DNA of 64,000 nt. It comes from Govania unica (GTDB lineage Bacteria > Pseudomonadota > Alphaproteobacteria > Sphingomonadales > Govanellaceae). Where the stretch lies: the NCBI RefSeq assembly GCF_027920805.1, contig NZ_JANWOI010000004.1:523590-587589 (forward strand), read 5' to 3'. This document shows, one piece after another, positions 42,142-54,499 of this stretch. The notes beneath the pieces are model-generated. The model had not been told where the DNA came from and did not search any database. It saw only the letters and a list, made by a program, of their open reading frames with translations. The first letter of the stretch is position 1; each line of letters begins with the position of its first letter. Both the position numbers and the translations under genes were made by a program.

Positions 42142-43019
42142 GAGCGGTGTCCTCCGATGGCGACCTGTTCGGTTTTGTTGCCACGGGTGACGTCGACTGT
42201 CGGGCCCTTGCCGCTTGCGCCGTGGTTGCCACCCATGCGCGGCATGCGGCTGACGTCGCGATCCCAGGTGATGGTCTGGCCTTTTTCCGCACTGCCCTTG
42301 TCGAGCGTGGCGTCTTCCGTGGTGGTGATGTCAGGATCGCCGAGGCTGCGCAGGCTCAGGGTCATGTCGCCCATGTCGCTGAGAAGAGCAATCTGTTCGG
42401 CCTGGGCGGGGCTGACTTCGATGGTGACGGTTTTGGCGACGTTCGGCGCGTTTTCCTGATCGTCGGCGCGTTGATCGATGCCGAGCACGCGGGCGTTTTT
42501 GAGCACGGTTTCGCTGGCGCGGAGTTTGGGGCCGTTGTCGCGGTCGATGGACTGGGTGAGAATCAGATCGACGCGGTCGCCGGGAAAGATGAAGCCGGAG
42601 ACCCCGGTGGTCGCCGACACGCGGATCGACACCGCGCGCATGCCGGGCGCGAGAATCGCCGACATGAAACCGCGCTCGCCTTTTTTGACGATGCCGCCTT
42701 GTGTCAGGGGCTCGGACGCATGCACGCCTGTGCGCACCACGGCGCCCATGAGGTCGGCGTCTTCGCTGCCGCTGACTTTGCGGATGTAATGTTCCGACAG
42801 ATTCTTTTCCGGCCAGTGCTGCCAGGTCAGATCGCCTTTTTGAATGAGGCGCCCCGAGGGGAGATTGGCCGCAGCGACGAGAACTTCGACAGCCGGTTTT
42901 TTCTCAGCTTGCGCCGTTTCCGTCGGTTGTCCAGTGCCAAGCCAACTACGGGCGAGGAAAGCGGCTGCTCCTGCAATCACCAGGGCGGCAACAATCATGA
43001 GTACGCTGCGCGAATTCAT
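42138..43019 (-). CDS. cpaB: Tad pilus assembly protein CpaB/RcpC
   Basis: 293 residues. One N-terminal membrane helix (VLMIVAALVIAGAAAFLARS) precedes a SAF domain (VEVLVAAANLPSGRLIQKGD, EPLTQGGIVKKGERGFMSAI) and a CpaB/RcpC C-terminal domain (LAPGMRAVSIRVSATTGVSG, FIFPGDRVDLILTQSIDRDN, TVTIEVSPAQAEQIALLSDM, GDMTLSLRSLGD). It is a periplasmic partner of the secretin. It is the first of the long cpaB-to-tadC gene series after cpaA. Confidence 0.93.
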   Translation of the reverse strand: MNSRSVLMIVAALVIAGAAAFLARSWLGTGQPTETAQAEKKPAVEVLVAAANLPSGRLIQKGDLTWQHWPEKNLSEHYIRKVSGSEDADLMGAVVRTGVHASEPLTQGGIVKKGERGFMSAILAPGMRAVSIRVSATTGVSGFIFPGDRVDLILTQSIDRDNGPKLRASETVLKNARVLGIDQRADDQENAPNVAKTVTIEVSPAQAEQIALLSDMGDMTLSLRSLGDPDITTTEDATLDKGSAEKGQTITWDRDVSRMPRMGGNHGASGKGPTVDVTRGNKTEQVAIGGHRS

Positions 43020-43062
43020 TGCTTTTGTACCTCGCCTTTTAAAATCTCATTCATGACAGCTC

Positions 43063-43644
43063 TCACATCACATCCATGAGGCGCTGTGCGAGCACCCAGG
43101 CGACATAAAGACCACCGACACAGATGCCGAGGCCATAAGGGACCTTTGCCGCCGCGATGCCGGTGCACGGAGCAAGACTAGAGCCAAGAGGGTTTACAAT
43201 CGGTGAAGCTTCGTTGCGGGTGACAAGGCCGCGGGCCTGCAATTTTATCCGCAGCAGGACCACGGCGGACAGCAGGCCACCCGCGATCGCGGTCAGAAGC
43301 AGGAAGGGAAGCGCGAGCGCCGGGCCAGACCAGATCATCATGACGGTCAGCAGTTTCACATCGCCGCCACCCATGAGATTGAGGGCGAACAAAATGCTGG
43401 TCAGGGCAAAGATGATGACGGCAAGTATCAGGGCGCTGCCAAGATTGGCGCCGATTGCCGGAGTGAGTCGGGATTCGGCAGGCAGCAAGGCCTGCGCGCC
43501 ATGGAACAGCAGCGCGAGAACAAGCACGGTCAACACCGTCTTGTTGTCGATGATATAATGACGGCTGTCACGAATGGCGGCCAAGATTAGGACAACGGCC
43601 ATCGCCAGCACAAAGGTCAGACTGAGGACCTTGAGCATATCCAT
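43063..43644 (-). CDS. cpaA: Tad prepilin peptidase CpaA/TadV
   Basis: 193 residues from ATG 43644; the frame continues to a GTG at 43686, but that lacks a spaced ribosome site. A polytopic type IV prepilin peptidase: the first catalytic Asp is in LILAAIRDSRHYIIDNK and the second in the GGGDVKLL motif (LMGGGDVKLLTVMMIWSG). It removes the short leader of the Flp pilin on the cytoplasmic face. It lies downstream of the flp gene, separated by an intergenic hairpin. Confidence 0.9.
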   Translation of the reverse strand: MDMLKVLSLTFVLAMAVVLILAAIRDSRHYIIDNKTVLTVLVLALLFHGAQALLPAESRLTPAIGANLGSALILAVIIFALTSILFALNLMGGGDVKLLTVMMIWSGPALALPFLLLTAIAGGLLSAVVLLRIKLQARGLVTRNEASPIVNPLGSSLAPCTGIAAAKVPYGLGICVGGLYVAWVLAQRLMDVM

Positions 43645-43739
43645 GCCGGTTATTCTCGCGTCGCGGCGAATCTTTTGCCGATTCACCTTTTGATGTTTTT
43701 AGCTGCGCTGTTAGAGCGCAGACGGCAGAGCGAAATTGG

Positions 43740-43768
43740 AACGGCCCCGAACACAATCCGGGGCCGTT
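43740..43768 (-). terminator. Strong hairpin between flp and cpaA
   Basis: A perfect 10-bp stem (AACGGCCCCG and its complement) with a 9-base loop, 36 bases after the flp stop, not followed by a clear T run on the minus strand. It probably acts as a partial terminator or as a processing/stability hairpin, giving more pilin than machinery mRNA. Confidence 0.7.
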
Positions 43769-43804
43769 GCAGGACAGTCATCAAAACCCCGGAGGAGTTC
43801 AGTG

Positions 43805-43984
43805 TTACTTGCCGTTCGCGGTGTCGAGTTCCGACTTCACGTTGGTGAAGGTGTCCGTCAAGCTGCCGCCAAGTTGGGTCAGGGCAGCGATACAACCAAT
43901 TGCAACGAGGGCAGCGATCAGGCCGTATTCGATGGCAGTGGCGCCGGCTTCGTTTTTACGAATTTTTTTGATCAAGGTGAACAT
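43805..43984 (-). CDS. flp: Flp-family type IVb pilin
   Basis: 59 residues from ATG 43984 (GGAG upstream); a longer frame of seven more codons is less likely. The short charged leader (FTLIKKIRKNEAG) ends at the cleavage/processing region, followed by ATAIEYGLIAALVAIGCIAA, the Flp hydrophobic core with the invariant Glu and Tyr, and LTQLGGSLTDTFTNVKSEL. It is the major subunit of the Tad pilus used for surface adhesion. First gene of the locus, with a 180-base AT-rich upstream region. Confidence 0.95.
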   Translation of the reverse strand: MFTLIKKIRKNEAGATAIEYGLIAALVAIGCIAALTQLGGSLTDTFTNVKSELDTANGK

Positions 43985-44164
43985 CACTTGTCTCCAGTTT
44001 GCCAAGTTATCAGTGATGTCACTTTGCCTGAGATGTCTAAAAGAAAGGTTAACGCACAGGGATCAACTTAAACAATTCGAATTTAGTGAATAAAGATGCG
44101 TGAATACTTTAGCGAGTATTTGTAAAAATTTCGTAATTAAATTGCGAGGTATTTTCGTAAAATT
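43985..44164 (-). promoter_or_regulatory. AT-rich upstream region of the flp/Tad locus
   Basis: 180 bases between flp and the convergently placed end of a kinase gene. AT-rich, with TTAA half-sites but no TTAA-N7-TTAA box. It presumably carries the pilin promoter, though I could not pick a unique -35/-10 pair. Confidence 0.5.
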
Positions 44165-45847
44165 TTATCTATTCAGACCAGAAGCCATCAGCTGCGCCAG
44201 CGTGCGCAGGGCAGGCGTGGGGCCTTCGCTGTCGCGGGAGGCGTCGGCGGCAGGCAATTTGAGGGTGAAGCCCATGGGCGTCGTGTCCACTGTGGCATTG
44301 ATGCGGCTGGCAAGGGTTTGGATCTGGGCAAAGCGCAGGCTTTGAAGTGCCGTTGCCGGGTCCGCGTTCAGAGGATCGATGCCATAAGAGAGTGACTTGG
44401 TGTCACGTCTGGTCAGGGCCGAGGGCAGGATGGTGATGTCAATGCTGCCATCTGGCTTGTTGCAGGTTGCAACCGTGATCACGGAGCCATCGGTTGTTTC
44501 GGCAATGGCGCAGCGGATCAGGCGGACAATGCAGCGTTCCATGATCTGCGGCTCGGTGACCGTAATCGTTTCAAGCGCATTTTCCGCCGCCACGACCTTG
44601 ATGGCCCGCACGGTGGCATGCCGATTGACGGCTTCAATGGCGGTGCGGATCAGCTGTGCGACAATGACGGAGCGGAGTTTCGGAGCTTCCGTGTCGCGGC
44701 GCAGGCGGGCGTCTTCGAGAATCTCGCCGACGAATTCATTCAGATGATGCCCGGCGGCCTGAATGCGCCGCAGGCAATCTTTATAATCGTCATTGATTGG
44801 CCCCCATGCGCCAAGCTCGATCAGCTCGGAAAAGCCGATGATGGCGTTGAGGGGGGTTCTGATTTCATGACTGAGGGTTTGCAGGGTCTCCGTGACGCTT
44901 TGACTGAGGGCGGGAGCTACCGGCGAAGGCTTCGTCCGTGGGGATGGCATAGGAATAGGTTTTATTGCTGGCCCTTCATGATGACCCGGCTCTGTGACGG
45001 CAATCCCGCGATAGCCGAGAAAGCGGCCGGTGATGCGGTCAAAGGCGGGGACTCCGCTTAGCTTCCAGGTCCGGCTTTGGGGCCTCGTGCGGGATTCGAG
45101 CGTCAGGCCGTCAAAGGGACGCCAGGAAGCGAGGTGATTTTCGAGGGCGTGGCTTCGATCGGTGAGGAGATCGCCGAGTTTCTGGCCCAGGATGGAGGGC
45201 GTGGGCATGCCAAAGATCTCGGCGGCTTCGGGAGATACGAAGGTGAGCCCCCCTTCACGATTGGTTTCCCAGCGCCAGTCACTGCTGGCGCGGGTGAAAT
45301 CGTCCAGTTGATCCTGATGGCTGACCGCGTGATCGAGCGTTTCGCGAACTGGCAGAAGATCCGGCATGAAATCGGGCATGACCAGCGGCGAACTGACTTG
45401 CGGGACTTCAGTTGTGGGCTCTGTCTGGGCGTCAGACAGCAGGCGGCGGACTTCGGGCGCGAGATCAGGCCGTGCTAACAGACGGGCCGTCATATGCGGC
45501 GTGCCGGTCTTTGCAATGTCGCGCAGCAGGCTGTCCGGCAGCGCCGCGAAATCAAGCAGGAGGTCGGCGACCGTGGGGTCTTCCGTTATTAGAAGCTTCA
45601 AAAGCGGCTCGGGCGGCCGTTCCATGGAATAAAGATGGCCGGCAAGCCCGCGGCGGACGCTTAGATCGACGCGCGGACGCAGGATGCGCAGGATGTCGAG
45701 GAGAGCGGCGCGGTCCCCGGATTCCGGCGGAAGCGGGCCATGAAAGAACAGGTCGCAGATATGACGAAACAACAGGCCGCGTCCCCGATCGGAGCGGTCC
45801 TCGACCAATTCCAATAGCTTGCGGAGCTTCGTATCGACGCCGCGCAC
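44165..45847 (-). CDS. Histidine kinase-like protein with DUF2336-type N-terminus, PAS domain and degenerate ATPase domain
   Basis: 560 residues from a GTG start. Residues about 10-145 are helical repeats of the DUF2336 type (LRRL-like segments ILRILRPRVDLSVRRGLAGH, LLKLLITEDPTVADLLLDFA, MTARLLARPDLAPEVRRLLS). A PAS domain follows (about 190-290, WRWETNREGGLTFVSPEAAE), then a normal HisKA helix with His near residue 328 (TLSHEIRTPLNAIIGFSELI). In the C-terminal domain the usual N box reads RLIRCAIAETTDGSVIT, and no DxGxG or GxGLG boxes are visible, so ATP binding is doubtful. It may work as a phosphotransferase or pseudokinase. Located beside the Tad locus. Confidence 0.85.
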   Translation of the reverse strand: MRGVDTKLRKLLELVEDRSDRGRGLLFRHICDLFFHGPLPPESGDRAALLDILRILRPRVDLSVRRGLAGHLYSMERPPEPLLKLLITEDPTVADLLLDFAALPDSLLRDIAKTGTPHMTARLLARPDLAPEVRRLLSDAQTEPTTEVPQVSSPLVMPDFMPDLLPVRETLDHAVSHQDQLDDFTRASSDWRWETNREGGLTFVSPEAAEIFGMPTPSILGQKLGDLLTDRSHALENHLASWRPFDGLTLESRTRPQSRTWKLSGVPAFDRITGRFLGYRGIAVTEPGHHEGPAIKPIPMPSPRTKPSPVAPALSQSVTETLQTLSHEIRTPLNAIIGFSELIELGAWGPINDDYKDCLRRIQAAGHHLNEFVGEILEDARLRRDTEAPKLRSVIVAQLIRTAIEAVNRHATVRAIKVVAAENALETITVTEPQIMERCIVRLIRCAIAETTDGSVITVATCNKPDGSIDITILPSALTRRDTKSLSYGIDPLNADPATALQSLRFAQIQTLASRINATVDTTPMGFTLKLPAADASRDSEGPTPALRTLAQLMASGLNR

Positions 45848-46084
45848 GTCCCAACCCTATCCAATATCTAGATAACTGACCCGCGGAGATCATTGCATAA
45901 TGGGGGTGAAAGAAAAAGCAAAAGGTTACTAAATGGTTGACAATTACAAGATATGGTTAATTTTTCTTTGCGCGGCCTAGAGCGCGGCTCGGGTTTCATC
46001 CGGGACAGAAAATACGCGAAATGTGAAATTTTATTGCGTTGTGGCTCTATTCATTGTTGTTATACTGCGCAACAGGAGGGCACT

Positions 46085-46561
46085 ATGACTCGTGTGAAGC
46101 TGGATGAAATCGACCGCAAAATTCTGAAACAATTACAGGACAATGGTCGAATCACCAATGTCGATCTGGCGGAGCATGTGGGTATTACCGCGCCGCCCTG
46201 CTTGCGCCGGGTGCGTGCTCTGGAAGAAGCCGGTTTTATCAAGGGCTATCATGCCGAACTTGATGGCGAAGCCTTAGGGTTCGGCATTACGGTGTTCGCC
46301 ATGGTGCGTTTGCACAGTCAGGCGGAAGCGGACCTCAGGGCCTTCGAGGCCATGGTCGGAACGCTGTCGCCGGTGCGGGAATGTCATATGCTGAACGGGG
46401 AAATCGATTTCATCCTGAAAATCGTTGCCCGCGATCTCAATCAATTCCAAAGTTTCCTGACGACCCATCTTACGCCAGCGCCGAATGTGGCCAGCGTCAA
46501 GACGTCGCTCACCATCCGCTGCGCCAAGCACAAGCCGGATGTGCCGTTCGACGACGCATAA
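46085..46561 (+). CDS. Lrp/AsnC-family transcriptional regulator
   Basis: 158 residues from ATG 46085 with AGGAGGG 8-10 bases upstream. The N-terminal HTH (LDEIDRKILKQLQDNGRITN, VDLAEHVGITAPPCLRRVRA, LEEAGFIKGYHAELD) and the AsnC/RAM ligand domain (FGITVFAMVRLHSQAEADLR, VRECHMLNGEIDFILKIVAR) are complete. Such proteins usually respond to amino acids. The upstream 237 bases are AT-rich and shared with the divergent kinase gene, which it may control; no direct evidence. Confidence 0.94.
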   Translation: MTRVKLDEIDRKILKQLQDNGRITNVDLAEHVGITAPPCLRRVRALEEAGFIKGYHAELDGEALGFGITVFAMVRLHSQAEADLRAFEAMVGTLSPVRECHMLNGEIDFILKIVARDLNQFQSFLTTHLTPAPNVASVKTSLTIRCAKHKPDVPFDDA

Positions 46562-46562
46562 A

Positions 46563-46597
46563 AGCCTGTCACCCCGGGAACCGGAACTGACAGGCTG
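46563..46597. terminator. Shared hairpin between lrp-like gene and greA
   Basis: AGCCTGTCA (46563-46571) pairs with TGACAGGCT (46588-46596), between convergent genes. There is no long T run on either side; it is a likely bidirectional 3' hairpin. Confidence 0.65.
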
Positions 46598-46614
46598 ATG
46601 CAAAGGCGTCAAAT

Positions 46615-47088
46615 TTAGAGGAATTCGATCTCGACGATTTCGAAATATTTCTCGCCACCGGGGGTCGCGACTTCGACCTCATCACCGATGGCGCGGCCAA
46701 TCAGGGCCTTGCCGAGCGGGGAGGTGTAGGAAATCCGGCCTTCCTTCACGTCGGCTTCCTGAGCCCCGACAATCTGGTATTTGCTTTGAATGTCATCTTC
46801 ATCGGCCAGCGTCACGGTCGCGGCAAACACGACCTTGTTGCCGGAAAGATATTTGGCTTCAATGACATCAGCGCGGGATAAGGAGCTTTCAAGTTCCATG
46901 ATACGGGCTTCAATGAAGCCCTGCTTCTCTTTGGCGGCGTGATACTCGGCATTTTCGGAAAGGTCGCCATGGGCGCGCGCTTCCTCAATAGCCCGGATTA
47001 CTGCCGGACGTTCCTTCGTCTTCAGCTCTCTCAGCTCGATTTCGAGCTTGCTGAAGCCGATTTGGGTCATCGGAACCTTCTCTACCAT
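46615..47088 (-). CDS. greA: Transcription elongation factor GreA
   Basis: 157 residues (ATG 47088; a second ATG six codons later is possible). The N-terminal coiled coil has the acidic tip ([20 protein letters not shown] in pattern: [20 protein letters not shown]), whose Asp and Glu activate transcript cleavage by RNA polymerase. The C-terminal FKBP-like domain has [20 protein letters not shown] and [17 protein letters not shown]. It rescues backtracked polymerase. Downstream of carB, with its own upstream space and a carB terminator between. Confidence 0.96.
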   Translation of the reverse strand: MVEKVPMTQIGFSKLEIELRELKTKERPAVIRAIEEARAHGDLSENAEYHAAKEKQGFIEARIMELESSLSRADVIEAKYLSGNKVVFAATVTLADEDDIQSKYQIVGAQEADVKEGRISYTSPLGKALIGRAIGDEVEVATPGGEKYFEIVEIEFL

Positions 47089-47132
47089 AGCCGCTCAGTC
47101 TCTCTGCCCTGATCTATCCAATTCGGTCATAT

Positions 47133-47169
47133 AAAAAAACTCTGCCGACCATGGGCATAATGGTCGGCA
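47133..47169 (-). terminator. Terminator of carAB
   Basis: On the minus strand, a 10-bp perfect stem (TGCCGACCAT and complement, 7-base loop) followed by GAG and seven Ts, 48 bases after the carB stop. Confidence 0.9.
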
Positions 47170-47216
47170 CCGAGTTCTTTACCTGTGATCTCGTTAGTCT
47201 ACCGAGAGTTTACCCC

Positions 47217-50463
<3,247 letters not shown>

Positions 50464-50471
<8 letters not shown>

Positions 50472-51648
50472 GAGCTTCGATCAACCCCAGAAAACGTTCG
50501 AAGAGATAATGGCTGTCCTGCGGCCCCGGGGAAACTTCCGGGTGGTGCTGGACCGAAATCACCGGCTTGCCCTCAATCTGAAGGCCGCAGACCGTCTGGT
50601 CGAAGAGCGAGATATGGCTGACCTTGACGTTCGCGGGCAGGCTTGAGGCCTCGACCGTGAAGCCATGATTCATGCAGGTGATTTCCACCTTGCCGGTGGT
50701 CAGGTCCTTGACCGGATGGTTGGCCCCGCGATGGCCCTGATGCATCTTGAGCGTACGGCCGCCAAGGGCCAGTGCCAGCATCTGATGGCCAAGGCAAATG
50801 CCGAGGATCGGGATGTTGCGGTCCAACAGCTCGCGGATCACCGGCACGGCATAAACGCCTGTTGCCGCTGGATCGCCGGGGCCGTTCGACAGCATGACGC
50901 CATCGGGTTTATGGGCCAGGATCTCCGCGGCGGTCGCTGTCGGCGGCACCACGGTGACGCGGGCTCCGGCAGAGGCGAGACAGCGGAGAATGTTGCGCTT
51001 GACCCCGTAATCGATGGCGACCACATGGACGCGCGGGGTGCCCAGGCTATCATAGCCGTCGTTCGCGCGGTTGTTGTCGGCAAATTGCCAGCCGGCCTGA
51101 TCCCATTCATAGGGTTGGGTGCAGCCGACCTCTATGGCGAGGTCCATGCCCTCAAGCCCGGGCCAGGCCTGAGCCTGTGCGCGCAACGCCGGAATGTCGA
51201 ACTGGCCTGCGGCGTTATGAGCGATCACGCCATTCGGCGCACCGTTCAAGCGGATCTGGCGTGTCAGACGGCGAGTGTCGATGCCCGAGATGCCGATCAG
51301 ATTCTGCGCCTTAAGCCAGGCGTCGAGATGGCTGTCGGAGCGATAATTTGACGGATCGGTGAGGCTATTGCGAACCACGAGGCCACGGGCCGCTGGGGTC
51401 TTTGATTCGTTATCGGAATGATTGGTGCCAACATTGCCGATATGGGGGAAGGTGAAGGTGATGATCTGTCCGGCGTAGGACGGGTCCGAGAGAACCTCCT
51501 GATAGCCGGTCATGGCGGTATTGAAGCAGACTTCACCAACGGCTGCGCCTTCGGCGCCGAAGCCATGGCCCCAGAATATGGAACCGTCTGCAAGCACCAG
51601 AACAGCGGTGAGGTCTGGCGTGGGCGGTGTGTCGGCGTGGTCGGTCAT
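50464..51648 (-). CDS. carA: Carbamoyl phosphate synthase small (glutaminase) subunit
   Basis: 394 residues. The N-terminal CarA domain ([60 protein letters not shown]) is followed by a class I glutamine amidotransferase. The nucleophile Cys is in [18 protein letters not shown] and the catalytic His is near the C-terminal [15 protein letters not shown]. It feeds ammonia to CarB. A good promoter lies 140 bases upstream. Confidence 0.97.
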
Positions 51649-51788
51649 TGAGACTCACCTCGAATAAGAGTGCTTCGGGGTGCGGGATTGCCCCGCCCGG
51701 CTGATCTCCGGGCACGCGAAATACCGTCGGGACTATGGGTCCGTCCGGTTCGACGTGTGAGCGAAAGTCTGCCGTGCAAATTGGGCGC

Positions 51789-51817
51789 ACAATATGTTAA
51801 CCCTCCCGCGCAGTCAA
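51789..51817 (-). promoter_or_regulatory. carAB promoter with a structured leader
   Basis: On the minus strand: TTGACT (51817-51812), 17 bases, TATTGT (51794-51789). The predicted start near 51782 gives a leader of about 134 bases containing a hairpin GCCCGG-AGATCAG-CCGGGC. No clear attenuator T run follows. Confidence 0.65.
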
Positions 51818-51877
51818 GGATTTGGGGGAATAAAAATTTTCTCATGTTTTTCAGTCTGTTAGCTTTTTCTCGCCGGT

Positions 51878-51906
51878 TTGCCATTGGGGCCCGCTTCAGG
51901 TAAAGT
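51878..51906 (+). promoter_or_regulatory. Promoter of the yqeY-dnaG-rpoD genes
   Basis: TTGCCA (51878-51883), 17 bases, TAAAGT (51901-51906), 67 bases upstream of the yqeY-like ATG. It is the only good promoter in the 324-base region that also carries the divergent carAB promoter. Confidence 0.6.
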
Positions 51907-51972
51907 AGCGCATGTTTTAATGAATTTCCGGCACTTTTGCGGGCTTTGAACTCCAAGGATCGAGCAAGACTC

Positions 51973-52428
51973 ATGCTGCGTGACCAATTGCAGACGGCTA
52001 TGAAAGACGCACTTCGCAACAAAGAATCACGGCGCTTGACGACCGTCCGGATGATTCTGGCGGGTATCAAGGACAAGGATATCGCCGCGCGCGGTGAAGG
52101 ATCATCGACGCCGATTGCGGACGCCGGGATTCTTGAGCTCCTGGCCAAGATGATTAAACAGCGTCAGGACAGCATCAAGATGTATGAGGATGGTGCCCGT
52201 CCCGACCTTGCCGCCATCGAGCGCGAGGAAATGGCCGTTATTCAGGACTTCCTGCCGCAGCAGTTGTCCGATGCCGAAATCGACGCCGCCGCTGCTGCCG
52301 CTGTCGCTGAAATCAAACCCGAAGGTCCGAAGGACATGGGGCGGGTCATGGCTTGGCTCAAGGAACGCTATGCCGGACAGATGGACTTCGCCAAGGCCAA
52401 TGCGGTCGTTCGCAAGCTGATGGCGTGA
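51973..52428 (+). CDS. GatB/YqeY domain protein
   Basis: 151 residues from ATG 51973 (AAGGA upstream); the frame is open 12 codons earlier. LRDQLQTAMKDALRNKESRR, LTTVRMILAGIKDKDIA, LAKMIKQRQDSIKMYEDGAR and IQDFLPQQLSDAEIDAAAAA are the YqeY pattern, with a C-terminal GPKDMGRVMAWLKERYAGQM tail like GatB. It is often encoded before dnaG in alphaproteobacteria. It may act on aminoacyl-tRNA; the role is not settled. Confidence 0.93.
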   Translation: MLRDQLQTAMKDALRNKESRRLTTVRMILAGIKDKDIAARGEGSSTPIADAGILELLAKMIKQRQDSIKMYEDGARPDLAAIEREEMAVIQDFLPQQLSDAEIDAAAAAAVAEIKPEGPKDMGRVMAWLKERYAGQMDFAKANAVVRKLMA

Positions 52429-52468
52429 GGCCGTTTCGGGTCCTGACGCTGATACGGAGGGCTAGGGC

Positions 52469-54430
52469 ATGAGCTTTTCGCCGGAGTTTATGGACGAACT
52501 CCGCGATCGCCTGCGTCTCAGTGATGTCGTGGGCCGCAAGGTCAAACTGATCCGCAAAGGCCGCGAATTTTCGGGGCTCTGCCCGTTTCATAGCGAAAAG
52601 TCCCCATCCTTCACGGTCAATGACGACAAGCATTTCTATCATTGCTTTGGTTGCGGAGCGCATGGCGATGCCATCCGCTTCCTGACCGAGGCCGAAGGGC
52701 TGCCGTTTCGTGAGGCGGTCGAGCGGCTAGCGGGAGAGGCTGGGCTTGCCCTGCCGCAGGAGCGCCCGGAAGAACGTGCGCAACAGGAACGCCGGGCCGG
52801 GCTTCATGATGTTAATGAGGCCGCGGCCAAATGGTATGAAAGCCAGCTTTGGACGCCGGGCGGGCGTGATGCCTTGGCCTATCTCAGGAAGCGCGGGCTG
52901 AGCGAGGCGACGATCCGGGCTTTCCGCATCGGCTTTGCCCCGGCGGCGCGGACCGCGCTCAGGGACGGCTTGCAGGCCCGTGGGATGACGCTTGAGCTGA
53001 TGGAGGAGGCCGGGCTGCTGATCGCGCCCGAAGGCGAGCGGGATCGCTTTGACCGCTTTCGCAATCGGGTCATGTTCCCCATTCTCGACAATCGCGGACG
53101 GGTGGTGGCCTTTGGCGGGCGGGCGCTCGATGACGCCCCGGCCAAATATCTGAATTCGCCGGAGACCCCGCTCTTTCACAAGGGGCGCATGCTTTATAAC
53201 CTTTTTGGTGCACGCGGGGCGGCGCGGGATCGTGGGCAGATCATCGTCGTTGAAGGTTATATGGATGTGATCAGCCTGGCGCAGGCCGGCTTCCCCGAGG
53301 CGGTGGCGCCGTTGGGCACTGCCCTGACCGAAGACCAGATCGCCGAACTCTGGCGCGTGGCGCCGGAGCCGATCCTTTGTTTCGACGGCGACAATGCCGG
53401 CCGGCGGGCGGCTGCGCGCGGCCTTGAACGGGCCTTGCCGCATTTGAAGCCCGGCCATTCCCTACGCTTCGCCGTATTGCCGCAAGGGGAGGATCCGGAC
53501 AGCTTCGTTCAGACCGAGGGCGCTGATGCCTTTACCGCCCTGCTGAAGGGCGGGCAGGGATTGGCCGACATGTTATGGGCGGGGCTGATGGAAAGCCACC
53601 CCACCGATACCCCCGAACGGCGCGCCGGTTTTGAGCGTGCGGTTTATGACGCCATCGCGCGAATCGGTGACGCCAAGGTCAAACGCTTCTATGAAATGGA
53701 GTTCAAGGACCGTATGGCGGCGCTGTTTCGGCCTCAGAGACCGGCGGCTGCAAACTCTTATCAGGGCGGCGGAGCGAGGGCCGGTGGACAGGCGTCACGG
53801 CCCCGTACAGGGGGCGCGGCCAAGGGGCGCGGGCGACCGCAAACTGTCTGGGATCGTCGTGATGATCCTGTGGCAGCGCGGCTTTCCTCGGCCCGGCTCA
53901 AGGGCACGGCGCTGGGTCATGACGATTCTGCCTCACGTGGTCGGCTGCGGGAAGGGCTGCTGGTTTTATGTGCAATCAGCCATCCCTTGTTACTCGATCG
54001 GCACGGCGAAGAACTGATGGCGGTCGAGTTTGAGAACCGTGACCTTGACAAACTGAGAGCCGAAATCATACGAATAGCCGCTTCAGAGCCTGGTCTTGAC
54101 ATGACCCGTATGAGGGACCATCTCAGTAGGACTGGCTTTGGACGGCTTTTGGATTCTCTGAATGTGCTACTTGTTCGCGATTGGTTCTCGCGACCCGAAG
54201 CGGCACAGGTGGATGCGGAGAGCGGATGGCGGCATGTAATGGCCCTTCATCAGCGATCTTTGTCCCTCGAACGGGAACTGAAGCAAGTAGAAGACGAGTT
54301 GGCGCGTGAGTTCACGGATGATGCCTTCTCCCGCTTGCAGGCGCTGAAAAAGCAGCTTGACGAGTCGGAAGGGCACGAGGCCAACTTGGCGGGATTTGGG
54401 ATCGCTTCAGGCCGCGGGACAACGGGCTGA
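52469..54430 (+). CDS. dnaG: DNA primase
   Basis: 653 residues. The N-terminal zinc ribbon (C38PFHSEKSPSF and HC59FGCGAHGD, ligands C38, H41, C59 and C62) is followed by the catalytic core (FREAVERLAGEAGL, RKRGLSEATIRAFRIGFAP) and the TOPRIM domain (IIVVEGYMDVISLAQAGFPE, ILCFDGDNAGRRAAARGLER). The C-terminal DnaB-interacting domain is helical (residues about 480-640). It makes RNA primers for replication. 69 bases separate it from rpoD. Confidence 0.97.
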   Translation: MSFSPEFMDELRDRLRLSDVVGRKVKLIRKGREFSGLCPFHSEKSPSFTVNDDKHFYHCFGCGAHGDAIRFLTEAEGLPFREAVERLAGEAGLALPQERPEERAQQERRAGLHDVNEAAAKWYESQLWTPGGRDALAYLRKRGLSEATIRAFRIGFAPAARTALRDGLQARGMTLELMEEAGLLIAPEGERDRFDRFRNRVMFPILDNRGRVVAFGGRALDDAPAKYLNSPETPLFHKGRMLYNLFGARGAARDRGQIIVVEGYMDVISLAQAGFPEAVAPLGTALTEDQIAELWRVAPEPILCFDGDNAGRRAAARGLERALPHLKPGHSLRFAVLPQGEDPDSFVQTEGADAFTALLKGGQGLADMLWAGLMESHPTDTPERRAGFERAVYDAIARIGDAKVKRFYEMEFKDRMAALFRPQRPAAANSYQGGGARAGGQASRPRTGGAAKGRGRPQTVWDRRDDPVAARLSSARLKGTALGHDDSASRGRLREGLLVLCAISHPLLLDRHGEELMAVEFENRDLDKLRAEIIRIAASEPGLDMTRMRDHLSRTGFGRLLDSLNVLLVRDWFSRPEAAQVDAESGWRHVMALHQRSLSLERELKQVEDELAREFTDDAFSRLQALKKQLDESEGHEANLAGFGIASGRGTTG

Positions 54431-54499
54431 GGGCGATTTCTCTTTTGTGCTGTCCGCTTCGCGGAACGCGCTGCTGGGTCGAGATGGAGTGAGATATAC

